Counted from the first letter of the stretch, positions 21,150 through 30,972 are shown. The stretch is DNA of 64,000 bases from Pectinophora gossypiella (GCF_024362695.1 NC_065433.1:23655700-23719699), one strand, 5' to 3'. Numbers and translations: made by a program. The notes: generated by a model from the letters alone, not told the origin.

Positions 21150-21785
21150 TTAAGCCCGTGCACAACAATCTTTGCCCGTAGTCCTACTGCGTAGTCCTAC
21201 TAGTAGTACCATGGGGATATTTTTTTGCCCGTGGTTCTATCAGTAGGACTGTAATATAAATATTATTATTTTGTATGGGCAATAGTCCTACTAATAGTTT
21301 TTTTTTTTTTTTGACGTGACTTATTGTAGATTTGCCGCAGATGGCATTAACTACTTGGCCGGACAAATGGGGAGCGCTGAAGGCTCTCACCTCCTACTAA
21401 TCGAATAGTACAGTCAACGTCCATATTATGAAATGCATTCTTTGCCGTGGTTACTGGTTCTGAGGTCCCACAGCCCGTGTCAAAAACAGTAATAGACTAA
21501 GTATATTATTATAGATCTACCATCTGAATTAATTCTATGCGAAGTTGGTGTTGTGCCAAGTAAATATACAGTTTTATCAAGAAATCTAAAAAGGTAGGCA
21601 CAAGTAAGAAATTATGAAAAAAGAGGGTTAAGGAGTTTTACAATAAAATTTTGACATTATGATAAATACAGTAGAACCAGGAAAAAGGTGGTCTTATTAT
21701 TCCTAGTTGAACTGCGGGCAATATTACTTGTCCGTAGTCCTACTGATAGAACCACGGGCAAAGAACCGTGCACAACCAGTCAGGG
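21150..21785. mobile_element. Inverted-repeat element O, split by retroposon D
   Basis: Left end GTGCACAACAATCTTTGCCC and right end TTGCACGGTTCTTTGCCC-type sequence (reverse strand) pair. TTGCCCGTGGTTCTATCAGT occurs near 21228 and again inverted near 21735. Non-coding. Confidence 0.55.
21296..21391 (-). mobile_element. Retroposon D inserted in element O
   Basis: TCCTACTAAT at 21286-21295 and 21392-21401 is a target duplication of at least 10 bp. A T-run starts the insert and it is truncated after GGAGCGCTGAAGGCTCTCAC. Confidence 0.85.
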
Positions 21786-21809
21786 CAGCGGCTAAATATA
21801 AAAATGGGT

Positions 21810-21890
21810 TAGTTTTCAACTAGTCAAATCAGAGTCACTTTTTACTAAACGTCAAATAAAACACCAAAACACTATATAAACCTGAACTTT
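21810..21890. mobile_element. MITE F fragment
   Basis: GTTAGTTTTCAACTAGTCAA and CACTTTTTACTAAACGTCAA match the end of F in reverse orientation. It lies just left of the gypsy insertion. Confidence 0.55.
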
Positions 21891-21922
21891 AGATTAGTTA
21901 CCCGAGTATTTCGACAAAGTAG

Positions 21923-22147
21923 TATAGGATATCTCAGTAAAACAAACCACAATGTACACTTGTATAAATTATATTCTCAATTACTACAGCACTGACAGAA
22001 GCTTTTGACGTCCGATCACTTCGATCGTCCAAACAAGACTGCCTTCCGAGTGCTTGCGCCCTGCCAAGTACTCTCTCTACCAATTAGTGTTGCCAATAAA
22101 AAGGCAAAAAGTCCCACAGATATTATGAAAATAAATAAAACCTTACA
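21923..22147 (-). repeat. Gypsy 3' LTR
   Basis: Reads TGTAAGGTTTTATTTATTTT... to ...CTGAGATATCCTATA on the minus strand. Left border set by GTAG, right border by the end of identity with the other LTR. It ends in TA rather than CA, which is non-canonical. Confidence 0.95.
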
Positions 22148-22159
22148 CTCGCCCATCCT
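22148..22159 (-). other. Gypsy polypurine tract
   Basis: AGGATGGGCGAG on the minus strand lies directly upstream of the 3' LTR, where plus-strand DNA synthesis is primed. Confidence 0.7.
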
Positions 22160-22572
22160 GATAACATGTGTGACCTCACACATGTACCAGGTGGAACCTT
22201 ACACTTGGCAGAACGAAGCACCCGTATTAAATAACTATAACATTATTATACAGCTAACGCCACAATCATAGCTACAATGTTGAAGAGAAAAGTAAAATTT
22301 TTAACATTACAAACTATTATTAACATTACATATTATTATCCTACCAATAATTACATGTATTATATTATTAATTCACAATATAGATAATTTAATTTATTTG
22401 TGAACTTTAATAAAAAAAAAAACTTAAATTATACATTAACAATATTCTCAAATATATAATATAACCCGTAGGACAAAATTATTTTAATCAAACAATCAAC
22501 TAATTTTCCTTGTAGCTGAATATCCATTTGTAAATCACATCATTATAACAATATAACCAACTTTAAAACCTT

Positions 22573-22683
22573 GTAACCAAGTAACCAAGTAACCAAGTAA
22601 CCAAGTAACCAAGTAACCAAGTAACCAAGTAACCAAGTAACCAAGTAACCAAATAACCAAATAATCAAATAACCAAATAACCA
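22573..22683. repeat. 8-bp tandem array (GTAACCAA)n
   Basis: About ten perfect GTAACCAA units followed by about four ATAACCAA/ATAATCAA variants. Lies inside the gypsy 3' untranslated region. Confidence 0.95.
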
Positions 22684-23015
22684 TTTGTACAACCTTAGAA
22701 TTATCCCTATAACCCTGTAACCAAATATCTTTTTTTTTTCTTTTTATATAATGACCAAAGTGACACTTATATTTATTAAATTATTACATAATATTATGTC
22801 CTCACAACCTTACAATCATAGACAACAATTAGACATATCAAATAAAAGGTTGCATTGTGTTTTCAGAAACTGTCATAAGACCCCCAAACGAATTTTGTGC
22901 TGTGTCAGTCCGAAACATGAACGTAATTGCTTGTTCACACTTGACCCGAAACAATACGATTATAGTTATAAAATTAGAGTAAAAACCGTTATGCTTAGTA
23001 ACAATTTGTAAACGA

Positions 23016-26000
23016 TTATTCGGAAATATTTTTGTCATCATCAGTATCATCCCCGACATCTCCGGTACTATCGTCATCTATTCCTAAAGAGGCTATGTGA
23101 ATCCAAGGCCGCATTCTGTCTGCAGCAACAGTAGTTTTGCGTTTGTTTGTCATTCCTGCAAAACCCGCGATTGGAGTAACCTTGTAACGATCGTTTCCTA
23201 ACACTTTTGCGACTCTAAAAGGGCCTTCGTAAGAAGGCATTAGTTTCGTACTTTGACCGTTATTTTTAAATGCAACTTTAGTTATTTTAATTAGGTCACC
23301 CTTATTATAGCGGTGCGCGGGTTGCCTGTTTTGATCGTAATAGTCTTTTTGGGCGTCCTGGGCCTTATCGATTCTCCGTTTAACTTCAGCGCGAAGGGAT
23401 GGTAGATCGGAAACCTCCCGGGTGTCTTCTGTAACTTCGTTTAAAGCCGGGTTGACTTCCGAATTCATCGCTGTACCGAACATGACCTCGGCCGGTGTTT
23501 TTCCTATAGTTTTCTGAATGGTGTTGTTTAAACCCCATTGGATCCTTCCTAATTTGCTATCCCATTCTTTTTCATTGTCCCTTATGTTCTGCGCTGTTAA
23601 AGAGTCCAGTATGGTGCGGTTGTAGCGCTCCACCTGACCGTTGGACCTCGGGCTTGCCACCGCATTCAATATGTGTTTTATACCACGGTCTAGGCAGAAC
23701 CTTCTAAATGCATGTGAAGTAAAACAGGAGCCCCGATCGCTCACCAATCGGTCTGGGGCTCTAAAGATGTCGAATATATCTTGTAACACCTTGATTACGT
23801 TTTGAGCGCTAGTATTCCGTACTGGCTTAATAAACAAAAATTTGGTAAACGAGTCCACGACTGATAATATGTGTGTAAACCCTCTCTTGGATTTGACGAA
23901 GGGCCCAAGGTGATCGATGTGCAAGGTGTGGAATGGAATCGCGACTTTTTCTATGGGATGTAGCAACCCCTCCCGCGTATTAGTAGTCTTCTTAGCGTAT
24001 GCACAATCAATGCATGCAGTAACGTATTTCTTCACGAACCGTGTCATTTTAGAGAACCAATAATTCTTTTTTATACGTTCTAGGGTTTTCTCGTAACCTA
24101 CGTGGCCTATGTCGTCGTGATTTAACTTGCACAACTGCCACCTTGCACCCTTCGGGACAACCCACCTAATACACTCCTTATCTCCTCCTAAGCACCTAAA
24201 TAACCTATTGTTCTTCAAGACATAATTTTCCTTAATATACTCAAGTCCTTTCGAATCTAAATCGCTGTTAATAATATTTCGTATCCTACATAACTCAGGG
24301 TCCCCCATCTGTAGAGTTAGTAACCAATCCTCATCGGATATCACTAGTACAGTGGGATATTCGACGGGATCCGAAATTCTCTCATCGCAAATTGGATTTC
24401 TGGAGAGAGCATCCACGTGACCCATCCTTATGCCTGCCCTATACTCAATGGAGCATTCGAACTCCTGCAGCGCGATCCACCAACGGGCAATCCTAGGAAT
24501 AAGATCGCGCTTTTCAAATGTTGAACGTAACGCACTGCAGTCAGTGACCACTTTAAAGGGTAAGCCTAAGAGATATACTCTGAATTTTCTGAGGGAGCAT
24601 ATAACCGCTAGCGTCTCCAATTCATACGAGTGGAAGTTCTTTTCCTCAGGGGTCGTCTGGCGGCTATAATAGGCTACGGGGTGGAGAGGCCCCGTACTCC
24701 CCTTCGGGCGTTGTAGTAATATTCCTCCGACACCTAACCGGCTCGCGTCTGTGTGGAGCTCGGTCTCCGCTGTAGGGTCATACAGAGCCAGAACTGGCCT
24801 ATCCACCAGCTTAGCCTTTAGAGTTTTAAACGAATCCTCCTGCTCATTTGTCCACTCCCATATGGCGCTCTTTTTGAGTAATTTCGTGAGCGGATGAGCT
24901 AATTGAGCAAACGACTGAATAAACTTCCTGAAGTAGCTTACGAGGCCCAGAAATTGGCGCACGCCATGCACATTTTCTGGTGTAGGGAAGTCCAACACGC
25001 TTTGAATTTTTGCAGACCCAGGTCGCATACCTGCGGAACTAATTTCATAACCCAAGTAATCTATTTTATTTTGCAGGAAACTGCACTTCGATAGATTTAG
25101 CTTAAGATTGGATTTCTTCAATAGCTCGAGAACTTCCTCCAAACGCTCCATACATTTAGCAGAGGACTCACCGAAGATTAATAAGTCATCCAGATATACG
25201 GTGGCTTTATTGAACCGGACTGGTCCCAGGACATGGTTCATCATTCGTTGAAAAACGGCGGGCGCGTTTGCCAAGCCGAACGGCATACGATTGTACTCGT
25301 ACTGACCGTCCGGCGTGACAAACGCAGTCAAGTGCTTACTCTCTTCTGCAATTGGTACTTGATAATACCCTGACATTAAGTCAAGTGTAATAAACCATGC
25401 CTGTCCAGATAGTCTCGCTATCTCGTCTTCAATTATAGGAATGGGGTATCTTTCCTTCACGGTCATAGAGTTCAGCAGTCTGTAGTCTACGCATAACCGA
25501 ACGTTACCGTCTTTCTTCCGAACGAGGATTATCGGACTAGCATAGCTAGATGTCGATTCTCGGATAATACCAGCCTGCAACATCTCATCGATCATCGCCC
25601 TAACCTTCTCCCGTTCATGATGAGAGAGACGATACGGTCTGTAGACCACGGGGCGTTGGCTGTTCAGCTCTATCTTCATTTCGGCGACGTTGGTACAACC
25701 TAATCCTGCCAAGTCGAATGCGAAACACTGCTCATGACGCCGCAGTAAGTCAATGAGTTTAGCCTTATCTTCATCAGACACCGATTCGCCTAATCGTACT
25801 AAACTCTCGTCGAACTGTTTGATTAAAGAAACCTCACGACACGTGACGGCAGCTAAGGAATTTTCCGCGTTCGTGAGTCTGTAAACAGTTTCTACTAATT
25901 CAGCTCGAGAAAACACAAAATTTTCTTGAAGACAACACGGTACTGCACACGGTGTCATTGTGACGAAGAGTAAACCGTTGTTTACCTCGTAAACGCCGCC

Positions 26001-27782
26001 ACACACGATGTATTGTCCGCCTGGTTTTCCTACCATTTTTGTGTCAACCACTATACTGCCAGTAAGCGGAGTCTCAGTCCCAGCCCTAACGCTGGCGGCC
26101 CCGTAAAGTTTGCAATGTGCCAATACCCTAACTCTCTCTAGATGTTCAATATCCTCGTTGAATTCATAATTAGGTATTTCGGTGTCGACATGTATAAACT
26201 GAAGCCTATTGACGTCCTTATAGACGACAATATGAGGTTGCTCTGTGTAGCTCTGACCGACAAGCATAGGCTTCTCTAAGAAACGATCTTCTACTATCCG
26301 ACACGAAACAGTAGCACTCACACCATCAATTGATAAGTTCAATTTTGCCGAGCCTACAGAACATACTAGATTGTTGCCAAAACCCTTCATAGTGGATGGG
26401 GTGTGATCATGACAAAGCCCCAGTTTTGCGAAGCTAGAATGTTGAATCAGAGTGACTTCACTTCCGAGATCAATGAATGCTTCTAGTGGCACGCCTTCTA
26501 CGCTTGCCTCCTTTATGAATTTGTTACATGGTCTCGTACTTGATATACGCATGGTTTTCGCCACTGCATCAGCCTTCATTGATCCTGCATCTGATTTGGA
26601 CTGACATAGTTCAGGTTTATGTCCTACTTTGTGGCAGTTACTGCATTTGATCAAAGGTTTAGGGCATCTCGAATACGGGTGTCCCTTCTCCTTGCAATTA
26701 TAGCAATAGAGGCCAGGATTAATTTTGGTACCAATCCGATTGCCAGACTTATCATCAGTAGTATTGTAGTTCCTGTCTTTTGTAAATGACTGTTGCGCGT
26801 AAAGCTCTTTGTTGTTGCTAAGAAAGAACTTCAACAACTCCTTAGGGTCGTCGCAACGCAACGCTAGAGCGCTGGATCTCATGGTCCTGTCCGTAATGCC
26901 GTGAATAATGCAATCGACGGCCCGCCTACCAGTGATTTCGCATTGATTAAGGAGTGATAGCTTCTCATAGAAATAGTTTTGGATTGGTTCGTTATTCCTA
27001 CTCTTACGCCTAAGCATATCTTCGAGCATCTGCCCATAATTTTCTTCGCACGGAAAAGCGTCAATTAATTTAACCTGCCACTCTTCCCAAGTATATAATA
27101 TCGTATTCAGACTTTCGTACCAAGTCTTGGCTAGTCCTGACAACTTCTGCATAGCAAAATGCACTACAGTCTTATCATCCCAGCCGTAGACCTTCGCACA
27201 CTCGTTCACCTTTTTAAGCCAAATATCCATACGTTGGTTTTTCTCTGAAGGATTGAATTCTGGAATAATATTTTTATTATCTAAACCTCTGTTCGAGAAT
27301 TGTGTGCTCGGGCCTGGCGGTTGTGATGGGAAGATGTCTTTAATAGTTTTTATAATTTGAACAACGTCTTTAGATGAGAAAGAAGGGCTACGTGACCTTA
27401 TTGTACGATGTTCGGCGGGGATCCTCCCGCTGGCTGCATCGGGCCGTCGGCTGCGGCTGTGGCTGCGGCTGTGGCTGCGGCTGCGGCTGCGACTGCGGCC
27501 ACTGCGGTGACTGCTGCCCCTCGTCCCCTCGCGCGCCTCGCGCCTCTCGCTTCGGCGTCGGCGTAGCTCATTGTCGCGTTCCCGTTGCAACTCAAGCTCC
27601 AAAAGGCGAACTCGTTCTTGCTCGCACCTTAGCGCCTGTTCACGCTCCCGCAAGCGCCGACTGTGGCTGCGGCTGCGACTGCGGCTGCGTCGGACGCTTT
27701 CGCGTCCAGGGCTGCGCCTGGAACGCGATGGGTTTCGCCGAGGAGTTTCCAGACTCCGTATGTTATCATCTCCTTTCTCCAT
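23016..27782 (-). CDS. Ty3/gypsy Gag-Pol polyprotein
   Basis: Single 1588-residue frame. The frame is open 93 bp further upstream but has no ATG there; the first ATG (27782, context AAATGG) is chosen. Domains by residue: arginine/serine-rich N-terminus (about 15-135); Gag core; two CCHC zinc knuckles (about 360-396); aspartic protease with DLGS at 438 in place of the usual D-T/S-G; reverse transcriptase with YLDD near 863-866; RNase H (HTDAS near 1010); integrase zinc finger (about 1225-1262) and core (HIDH near 1290, SDRGS near 1350, NGQVERYN near 1386). No frameshift separates gag from pol. It copies and inserts its own RNA. Every catalytic motif except the protease triad variant looks normal. 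Confidence 0.96.
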   Translation of the reverse strand: MEKGDDNIRSLETPRRNPSRSRRSPGRESVRRSRSRSRSHSRRLREREQALRCEQERVRLLELELQRERDNELRRRRSERREAREGTRGSSHRSGRSRSRSRSHSRSHSRSRRPDAASGRIPAEHRTIRSRSPSFSSKDVVQIIKTIKDIFPSQPPGPSTQFSNRGLDNKNIIPEFNPSEKNQRMDIWLKKVNECAKVYGWDDKTVVHFAMQKLSGLAKTWYESLNTILYTWEEWQVKLIDAFPCEENYGQMLEDMLRRKSRNNEPIQNYFYEKLSLLNQCEITGRRAVDCIIHGITDRTMRSSALALRCDDPKELLKFFLSNNKELYAQQSFTKDRNYNTTDDKSGNRIGTKINPGLYCYNCKEKGHPYSRCPKPLIKCSNCHKVGHKPELCQSKSDAGSMKADAVAKTMRISSTRPCNKFIKEASVEGVPLEAFIDLGSEVTLIQHSSFAKLGLCHDHTPSTMKGFGNNLVCSVGSAKLNLSIDGVSATVSCRIVEDRFLEKPMLVGQSYTEQPHIVVYKDVNRLQFIHVDTEIPNYEFNEDIEHLERVRVLAHCKLYGAASVRAGTETPLTGSIVVDTKMVGKPGGQYIVCGGVYEVNNGLLFVTMTPCAVPCCLQENFVFSRAELVETVYRLTNAENSLAAVTCREVSLIKQFDESLVRLGESVSDEDKAKLIDLLRRHEQCFAFDLAGLGCTNVAEMKIELNSQRPVVYRPYRLSHHEREKVRAMIDEMLQAGIIRESTSSYASPIILVRKKDGNVRLCVDYRLLNSMTVKERYPIPIIEDEIARLSGQAWFITLDLMSGYYQVPIAEESKHLTAFVTPDGQYEYNRMPFGLANAPAVFQRMMNHVLGPVRFNKATVYLDDLLIFGESSAKCMERLEEVLELLKKSNLKLNLSKCSFLQNKIDYLGYEISSAGMRPGSAKIQSVLDFPTPENVHGVRQFLGLVSYFRKFIQSFAQLAHPLTKLLKKSAIWEWTNEQEDSFKTLKAKLVDRPVLALYDPTAETELHTDASRLGVGGILLQRPKGSTGPLHPVAYYSRQTTPEEKNFHSYELETLAVICSLRKFRVYLLGLPFKVVTDCSALRSTFEKRDLIPRIARWWIALQEFECSIEYRAGIRMGHVDALSRNPICDERISDPVEYPTVLVISDEDWLLTLQMGDPELCRIRNIINSDLDSKGLEYIKENYVLKNNRLFRCLGGDKECIRWVVPKGARWQLCKLNHDDIGHVGYEKTLERIKKNYWFSKMTRFVKKYVTACIDCAYAKKTTNTREGLLHPIEKVAIPFHTLHIDHLGPFVKSKRGFTHILSVVDSFTKFLFIKPVRNTSAQNVIKVLQDIFDIFRAPDRLVSDRGSCFTSHAFRRFCLDRGIKHILNAVASPRSNGQVERYNRTILDSLTAQNIRDNEKEWDSKLGRIQWGLNNTIQKTIGKTPAEVMFGTAMNSEVNPALNEVTEDTREVSDLPSLRAEVKRRIDKAQDAQKDYYDQNRQPAHRYNKGDLIKITKVAFKNNGQSTKLMPSYEGPFRVAKVLGNDRYKVTPIAGFAGMTNKRKTTVAADRMRPWIHIASLGIDDDSTGDVGDDTDDDKNISE
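27399..27720 (-). repeat. RS-coding low-complexity DNA in gag
   Basis: Plus strand reads as GGCTGCG/GGCTGTG repeats (27445-27500, again 27660-27695), which encode alternating Arg-Ser/His-Ser on the minus strand. It also makes a spurious Cys-Gly frame on the plus strand. Confidence 0.85.
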
Positions 27783-28038
27783 TTCCTGAAACTCGTCATT
27801 CGAAATTGTGTTCGTTAGTAGCAATTCAAAGCTATAATTCAAATCATCTAGAAAACGGTGCGTTTTACAGCAAATCTAGTGAAAATTTTACCCCCCTTTA
27901 GGAAAACCCATGCCTATTATACTAAATTAGATTATCATGAAACATTCAGAAATTTCAGAATTTTTACATGAACTTATTATAATTGCACTTGCATATAAGT
28001 TATACGTTATAAATTACTTATTAAACGTCGTGTAAAAC

Positions 28039-28087
28039 CACGTGGCATGTAACCGGGATCTTATTAGACCACGTGTCAGCCCACGTG
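28039..28087. promoter_or_regulatory. Three CACGTG E-boxes in gypsy leader
   Basis: Perfect CACGTG at 28039-28044, 28070-28075 and 28082-28087. The first and third sit in a shared context (CCACGTGGC...GTAAC). CACGTG is the site of bHLH factors of the Myc/Max and Clock/Cycle type; function here is inference. Confidence 0.45.
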
Positions 28088-28346
28088 GCGGGTAACTGCG
28101 TTTCACGAAAGATGGTAGATAATATGATAATAAAATTAACGTGGATTGGTAATTTTCTAGCCAAGAGGCAAGGGCCCTTCAAGAAAAAGCTATTAAGTTA
28201 TTTACATTTCATAAACAACATTCTTCGCAATCAAACACGATATGTATTATACCAAACTCATTTGTAAGAGAAATAACTTCTAATTATTTAAACACCACAG
28301 ATAAAAGAAAATAAACTGTACGTGTGTACTTACCAATTTTGCGTTC

Positions 28347-28364
28347 ACGATCCCACTTCTGAGA
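28347..28364 (-). other. Gypsy primer-binding-site candidate
   Basis: Minus strand immediately after the 5' LTR reads TCTCAGAAGTGGGATCG. TCAGAAGTGGGAT matches, from memory, the Leu-tRNA-type site of sushi-like gypsy elements, but the leading TGG that pairs with the tRNA CCA end is absent. Confidence 0.4.
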
Positions 28365-28589
28365 TATAGGATATCTCAGTAAAACAAACCACAATGTACA
28401 CTTGTATAAATTATATTCTCAATTACTACAGCACTGACAGAAGCTTTTGACGTCCGATCACTTCGATCGTCCAAACAAGACTGCCTTCCGAGTGCTTGCG
28501 CCCTGCCAAGTACTCTCTCTACCAATTAGTGTTGCCAATAAAAAGGCAAAAAGTCCCACAGATATTATGAAAATAAATAAAACCTTACA
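28365..28589 (-). repeat. Gypsy 5' LTR
   Basis: Apparently identical to 21923-22147 over 225 bp. Should hold the promoter on the minus strand; no clear TATA box assigned. Confidence 0.95.
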
Positions 28590-28609
28590 GTAGCCATAGA
28601 GCAATAATA

Positions 28610-28793
28610 TCAACTCTCTTTTTCTATCGTGTGGGTTGGTGAGGTGGATCACCAACCGCATCAACCCTGGAGTCAGGGTTATTATTGAGCCGCCATTAGC
28701 CCCTGACATGACTCATGTAACGACTATTTATATCAGTAAGTATTAACCGGCACCAACGGCTTAACGTGCCTTCCGAAGCACGGATCATCTTAC
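28610..28793 (-). mobile_element. SINE B, tail-side part, cut by retroposon D
   Basis: TATCGTGTGGGTTGGTGAGG, GAGCCGCCATTAGCCCCTGA and the core up to CACGGATCATCTTAC. The head side is missing after the D insertion. Confidence 0.8.
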
Positions 28794-29028
28794 TTTTTTT
28801 TTTTTTTTAACTACATGGCCGGACAAATGGGGAGCGCTGAAGGCTCTCACCCGGTACAACGTTTAAGACAACAGGCCTGAGGGTGCCCAGTTGGGCGCGA
28901 ACCTCGGCTCAGGGTGTCGTCTGAGAGGAAAAATATTTGAAAGAATTAATCGACCCTAGTGGGTCGATAGCGATAAGCGCTGAATGAGGGAAATCGTCGA
29001 CCACGCCGGCGGGGTCGGTATCGAGGCT
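28794..29028 (-). mobile_element. Retroposon D inserted in SINE B
   Basis: GGATCATCTTAC at 28782-28793 and 29029-29040 is a 12-bp target duplication. The T-run is followed directly by TAACTACATGGCCGG, so the usual last 30-odd bases of D are missing here; the body extends to GGGTCGGTATCGAGGC. Confidence 0.85.
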
Positions 29029-29040
29029 GGATCATCTTAC

Positions 29041-29868
29041 TGACACTCGTTACAACGCTTAGAATGGGGTGTGTTTGGAATCTGTAGGTTGAAACAGTAG
29101 TACTAGGAGGTGCCCAAAAACATACTTCAATTACTCGAATTAAAATATTTCGAGAAAGTCGCCATAAATCAAAAATCAAATGATATGTCTGAAATCTGTT
29201 GGTGTAAGGGACGTTTCGACTCGTCGTCCTGTAAGTTATAACACTGCAGGTACGTTCCAAAACCAGTGTGACCGTGTGTCCAGTGGATAACTGACTTCGC
29301 CGCTAGCCACTGTTATTTTCGCAGGGTCCAACTTTCAGACAAAGCAATTTGGTTTGCAGTGCAACTGTGCACCGGCTATCAACCACCTATTGATGGCAAA
29401 TGAGGAAATTAACAATGGAAAGCGAGCGAGCGACCAATTTGAAAAGTAAAAACTGGTCAAGTGCGATTTGGACTCTTTCACGAAGGATTCCATACCATTG
29501 ACTAGGTAAACAACAGTAAGTGCCCTTTCATAATGTATCCTTTTTGATATTGAGCACAAACAAATAGGCAAAAAAAATTAAAAATAAAATAAATATTTAT
29601 TTTATTTCAAGTTTATTATTGATTATTATTACTGATGCCAGTATTGGTACCAAGCAAAATTGCTCTTAAATATTTTTTTGCTTTTTGTATTTTTTGTTAC
29701 AGCGGCAATAGAAATCTGTTAAAAATCTGTTAAAATTTCAACTATCAGGGTTCATGAGATACAACCTCTTCTCTTCCATGTGAGCTATATTTTTCACCGC
29801 TAGAGGAAATGCAGATTTAACTTGTTAAAAAACAAACCAAACTATTTAAAAAATATAACTTCGAGGCT
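29041..29868. other. No gene or named repeat seen
   Basis: Only frames below about 105 codons, none resembling a known protein. AT-rich from about 29560. Confidence 0.5.
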
Positions 29869-29910
29869 ATATTCCCGATTGGGATAGTCAGAGGTACAGC
29901 CATCGCTTGA
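29869..29910 (-). mobile_element. Retroposon R fragment
   Basis: CCCGATTGGGATAGTCAGAG is the complement of the 3' part of the R copy at 36097-36232. Confidence 0.45.
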
Positions 29911-29924
29911 TAAAATAAGCATCC

Positions 29925-30300
29925 GTGTTCGCCGAGCATTATTATGCTTCTCAATCAAAGTCCAAAGGCACAATGTTTGAAGAGCCAGGTGCTAACAATT
30001 ATTATGGCGAGAGAATATTAAAATACCTTGTTCCAAGAATATTTAATAGTATTGAGTTCGAAAACGAATGTTGTAGTAAGCCACTCTTTAAAACTAAATT
30101 AAAGCTGTTTTTATTGAAGTCATTTGATGAACATATTGAATAGTTGGTAGATTTGTAGCATTTAAGAATTAAGTTTAAAACTTGCTGTAATAGATATAAG
30201 TAAATAAGTAATGAGTGCATGATTTCGCTAACAAACTGTCTTTCAGTTTGGCGAATGTCTTTAAAATTGTAAATGGTCTATTAAATAAATAAAATAAAAA
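29925..30300 (+). pseudogene. LINE-like C-terminal ORF remnant and 3' end
   Basis: 72 codons (29925-30143) resemble the C-terminus of CR1/Rex-like LINE proteins (NNYGERILKYLVPRIFN, then FKTKLKLFLL). A 3' untranslated region follows, ending in TAAATAAATAAAATAAAAAAA. 5'-truncated. Confidence 0.5.
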
Positions 30301-30464
30301 AATAATAAATAATTTTTAGCCTCATTTTCATATTATATTTATTTTTTAGGGGAAGCAACACTTATACATAACTTCCCATAGACCTAGAAAAAAAGAACGG
30401 AAGGTCTCCGAAGAAAAAATCCGAAAAAAAACGTTAGTTAAATGAAAAAATGTATTATGTTTTT

Positions 30465-30610
30465 GCGATTACAAACTTATTAGCAGTTGGCAAACTAATC
30501 GCGACCTATTTCGATACATGGCGATAATAGGTTTTCAACGGCAAAGTCAAAGCTTTTTTGAAACCGTAGTGCGCGAGTCAGACTCGCACTTGACCGGCTT
30601 TATTTATGTT
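30465..30610 (-). repeat. Dispersed repeat P2
   Basis: GTTTTTGCGATTACAAACTT, GCGACCTATTTCGAT and CGAGTCAGACTCGCACTTGA recur at 37990-38100 and, in the opposite orientation, at 63300-64000. Confidence 0.55.
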
Positions 30611-30972
30611 TTGTCTCTGTTACTCTTTGCAATTCGTGAGACGGAAAATCAGTCAAATTCATGTGTGTGTCTTGTTTGTGTATGTATGGATTTATCCGCA
30701 TGTAAGAACGTGTGTGTGACTTGAAAGTAAAATAAAAATATCGGCGTACCGTTTCGAGAAAAGGTAGGTTACTACCGTGCCCCCAGATTGTTCGTAGATA
30801 TACTAGACGTGAAAGTGAATTTAACTTACATTATACTGAAACGCGGCGTGGAATTCTTACAAGGGTGATGCTCTTGTGTGGTTACAGTGCATTTCAAATA
30901 GGATGCTTCATTTACAAACTTGCGACTATTCCAAGATTTTAACATAATTATCATAATATAATATACATACAT

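Larger units (their letters stand above)
22148..23015 (-). other. Gypsy 3' untranslated region
   Basis: 868 bp between the gag-pol stop codon and the 3' LTR; unusually long for an element without envelope. AT-rich, contains the 8-bp tandem array at about 22573-22683 and no conserved frame. It may be the scar of a lost gene. Confidence 0.7.
27783..28364 (-). other. Gypsy 5' leader
   Basis: 582 bp between the 5' LTR and the chosen start codon. Contains a primer-binding-site-like stretch beside the LTR and three CACGTG motifs. No other conserved signal recognised. Confidence 0.7.
21923..28589 (-). mobile_element. Complete Ty3/gypsy LTR retrotransposon
   Basis: 6667-bp element on the minus strand: 5' LTR 28365-28589, leader 27783-28364, gag-pol 23016-27782, 3' untranslated region 22148-23015, 3' LTR 21923-22147. 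The two LTRs look identical over 225 bp by eye. GTAG flanks both ends (21919-21922 and 28590-28593), a 4-bp target duplication as Ty3/gypsy integrases produce. With an intact frame this points to a recent insertion. There is no envelope gene. Confidence 0.95.

Noticed and set aside
22573..22683. Regular repeats resembling a CRISPR array
   Set aside because: Units are contiguous octamers without spacers, inside a retrotransposon of a eukaryote.
27374..27901. 175-codon plus-strand frame rich in Cys-Gly repeats
   Set aside because: It is the antisense of the RS-coding part of gag and exists only because of that repeat composition.
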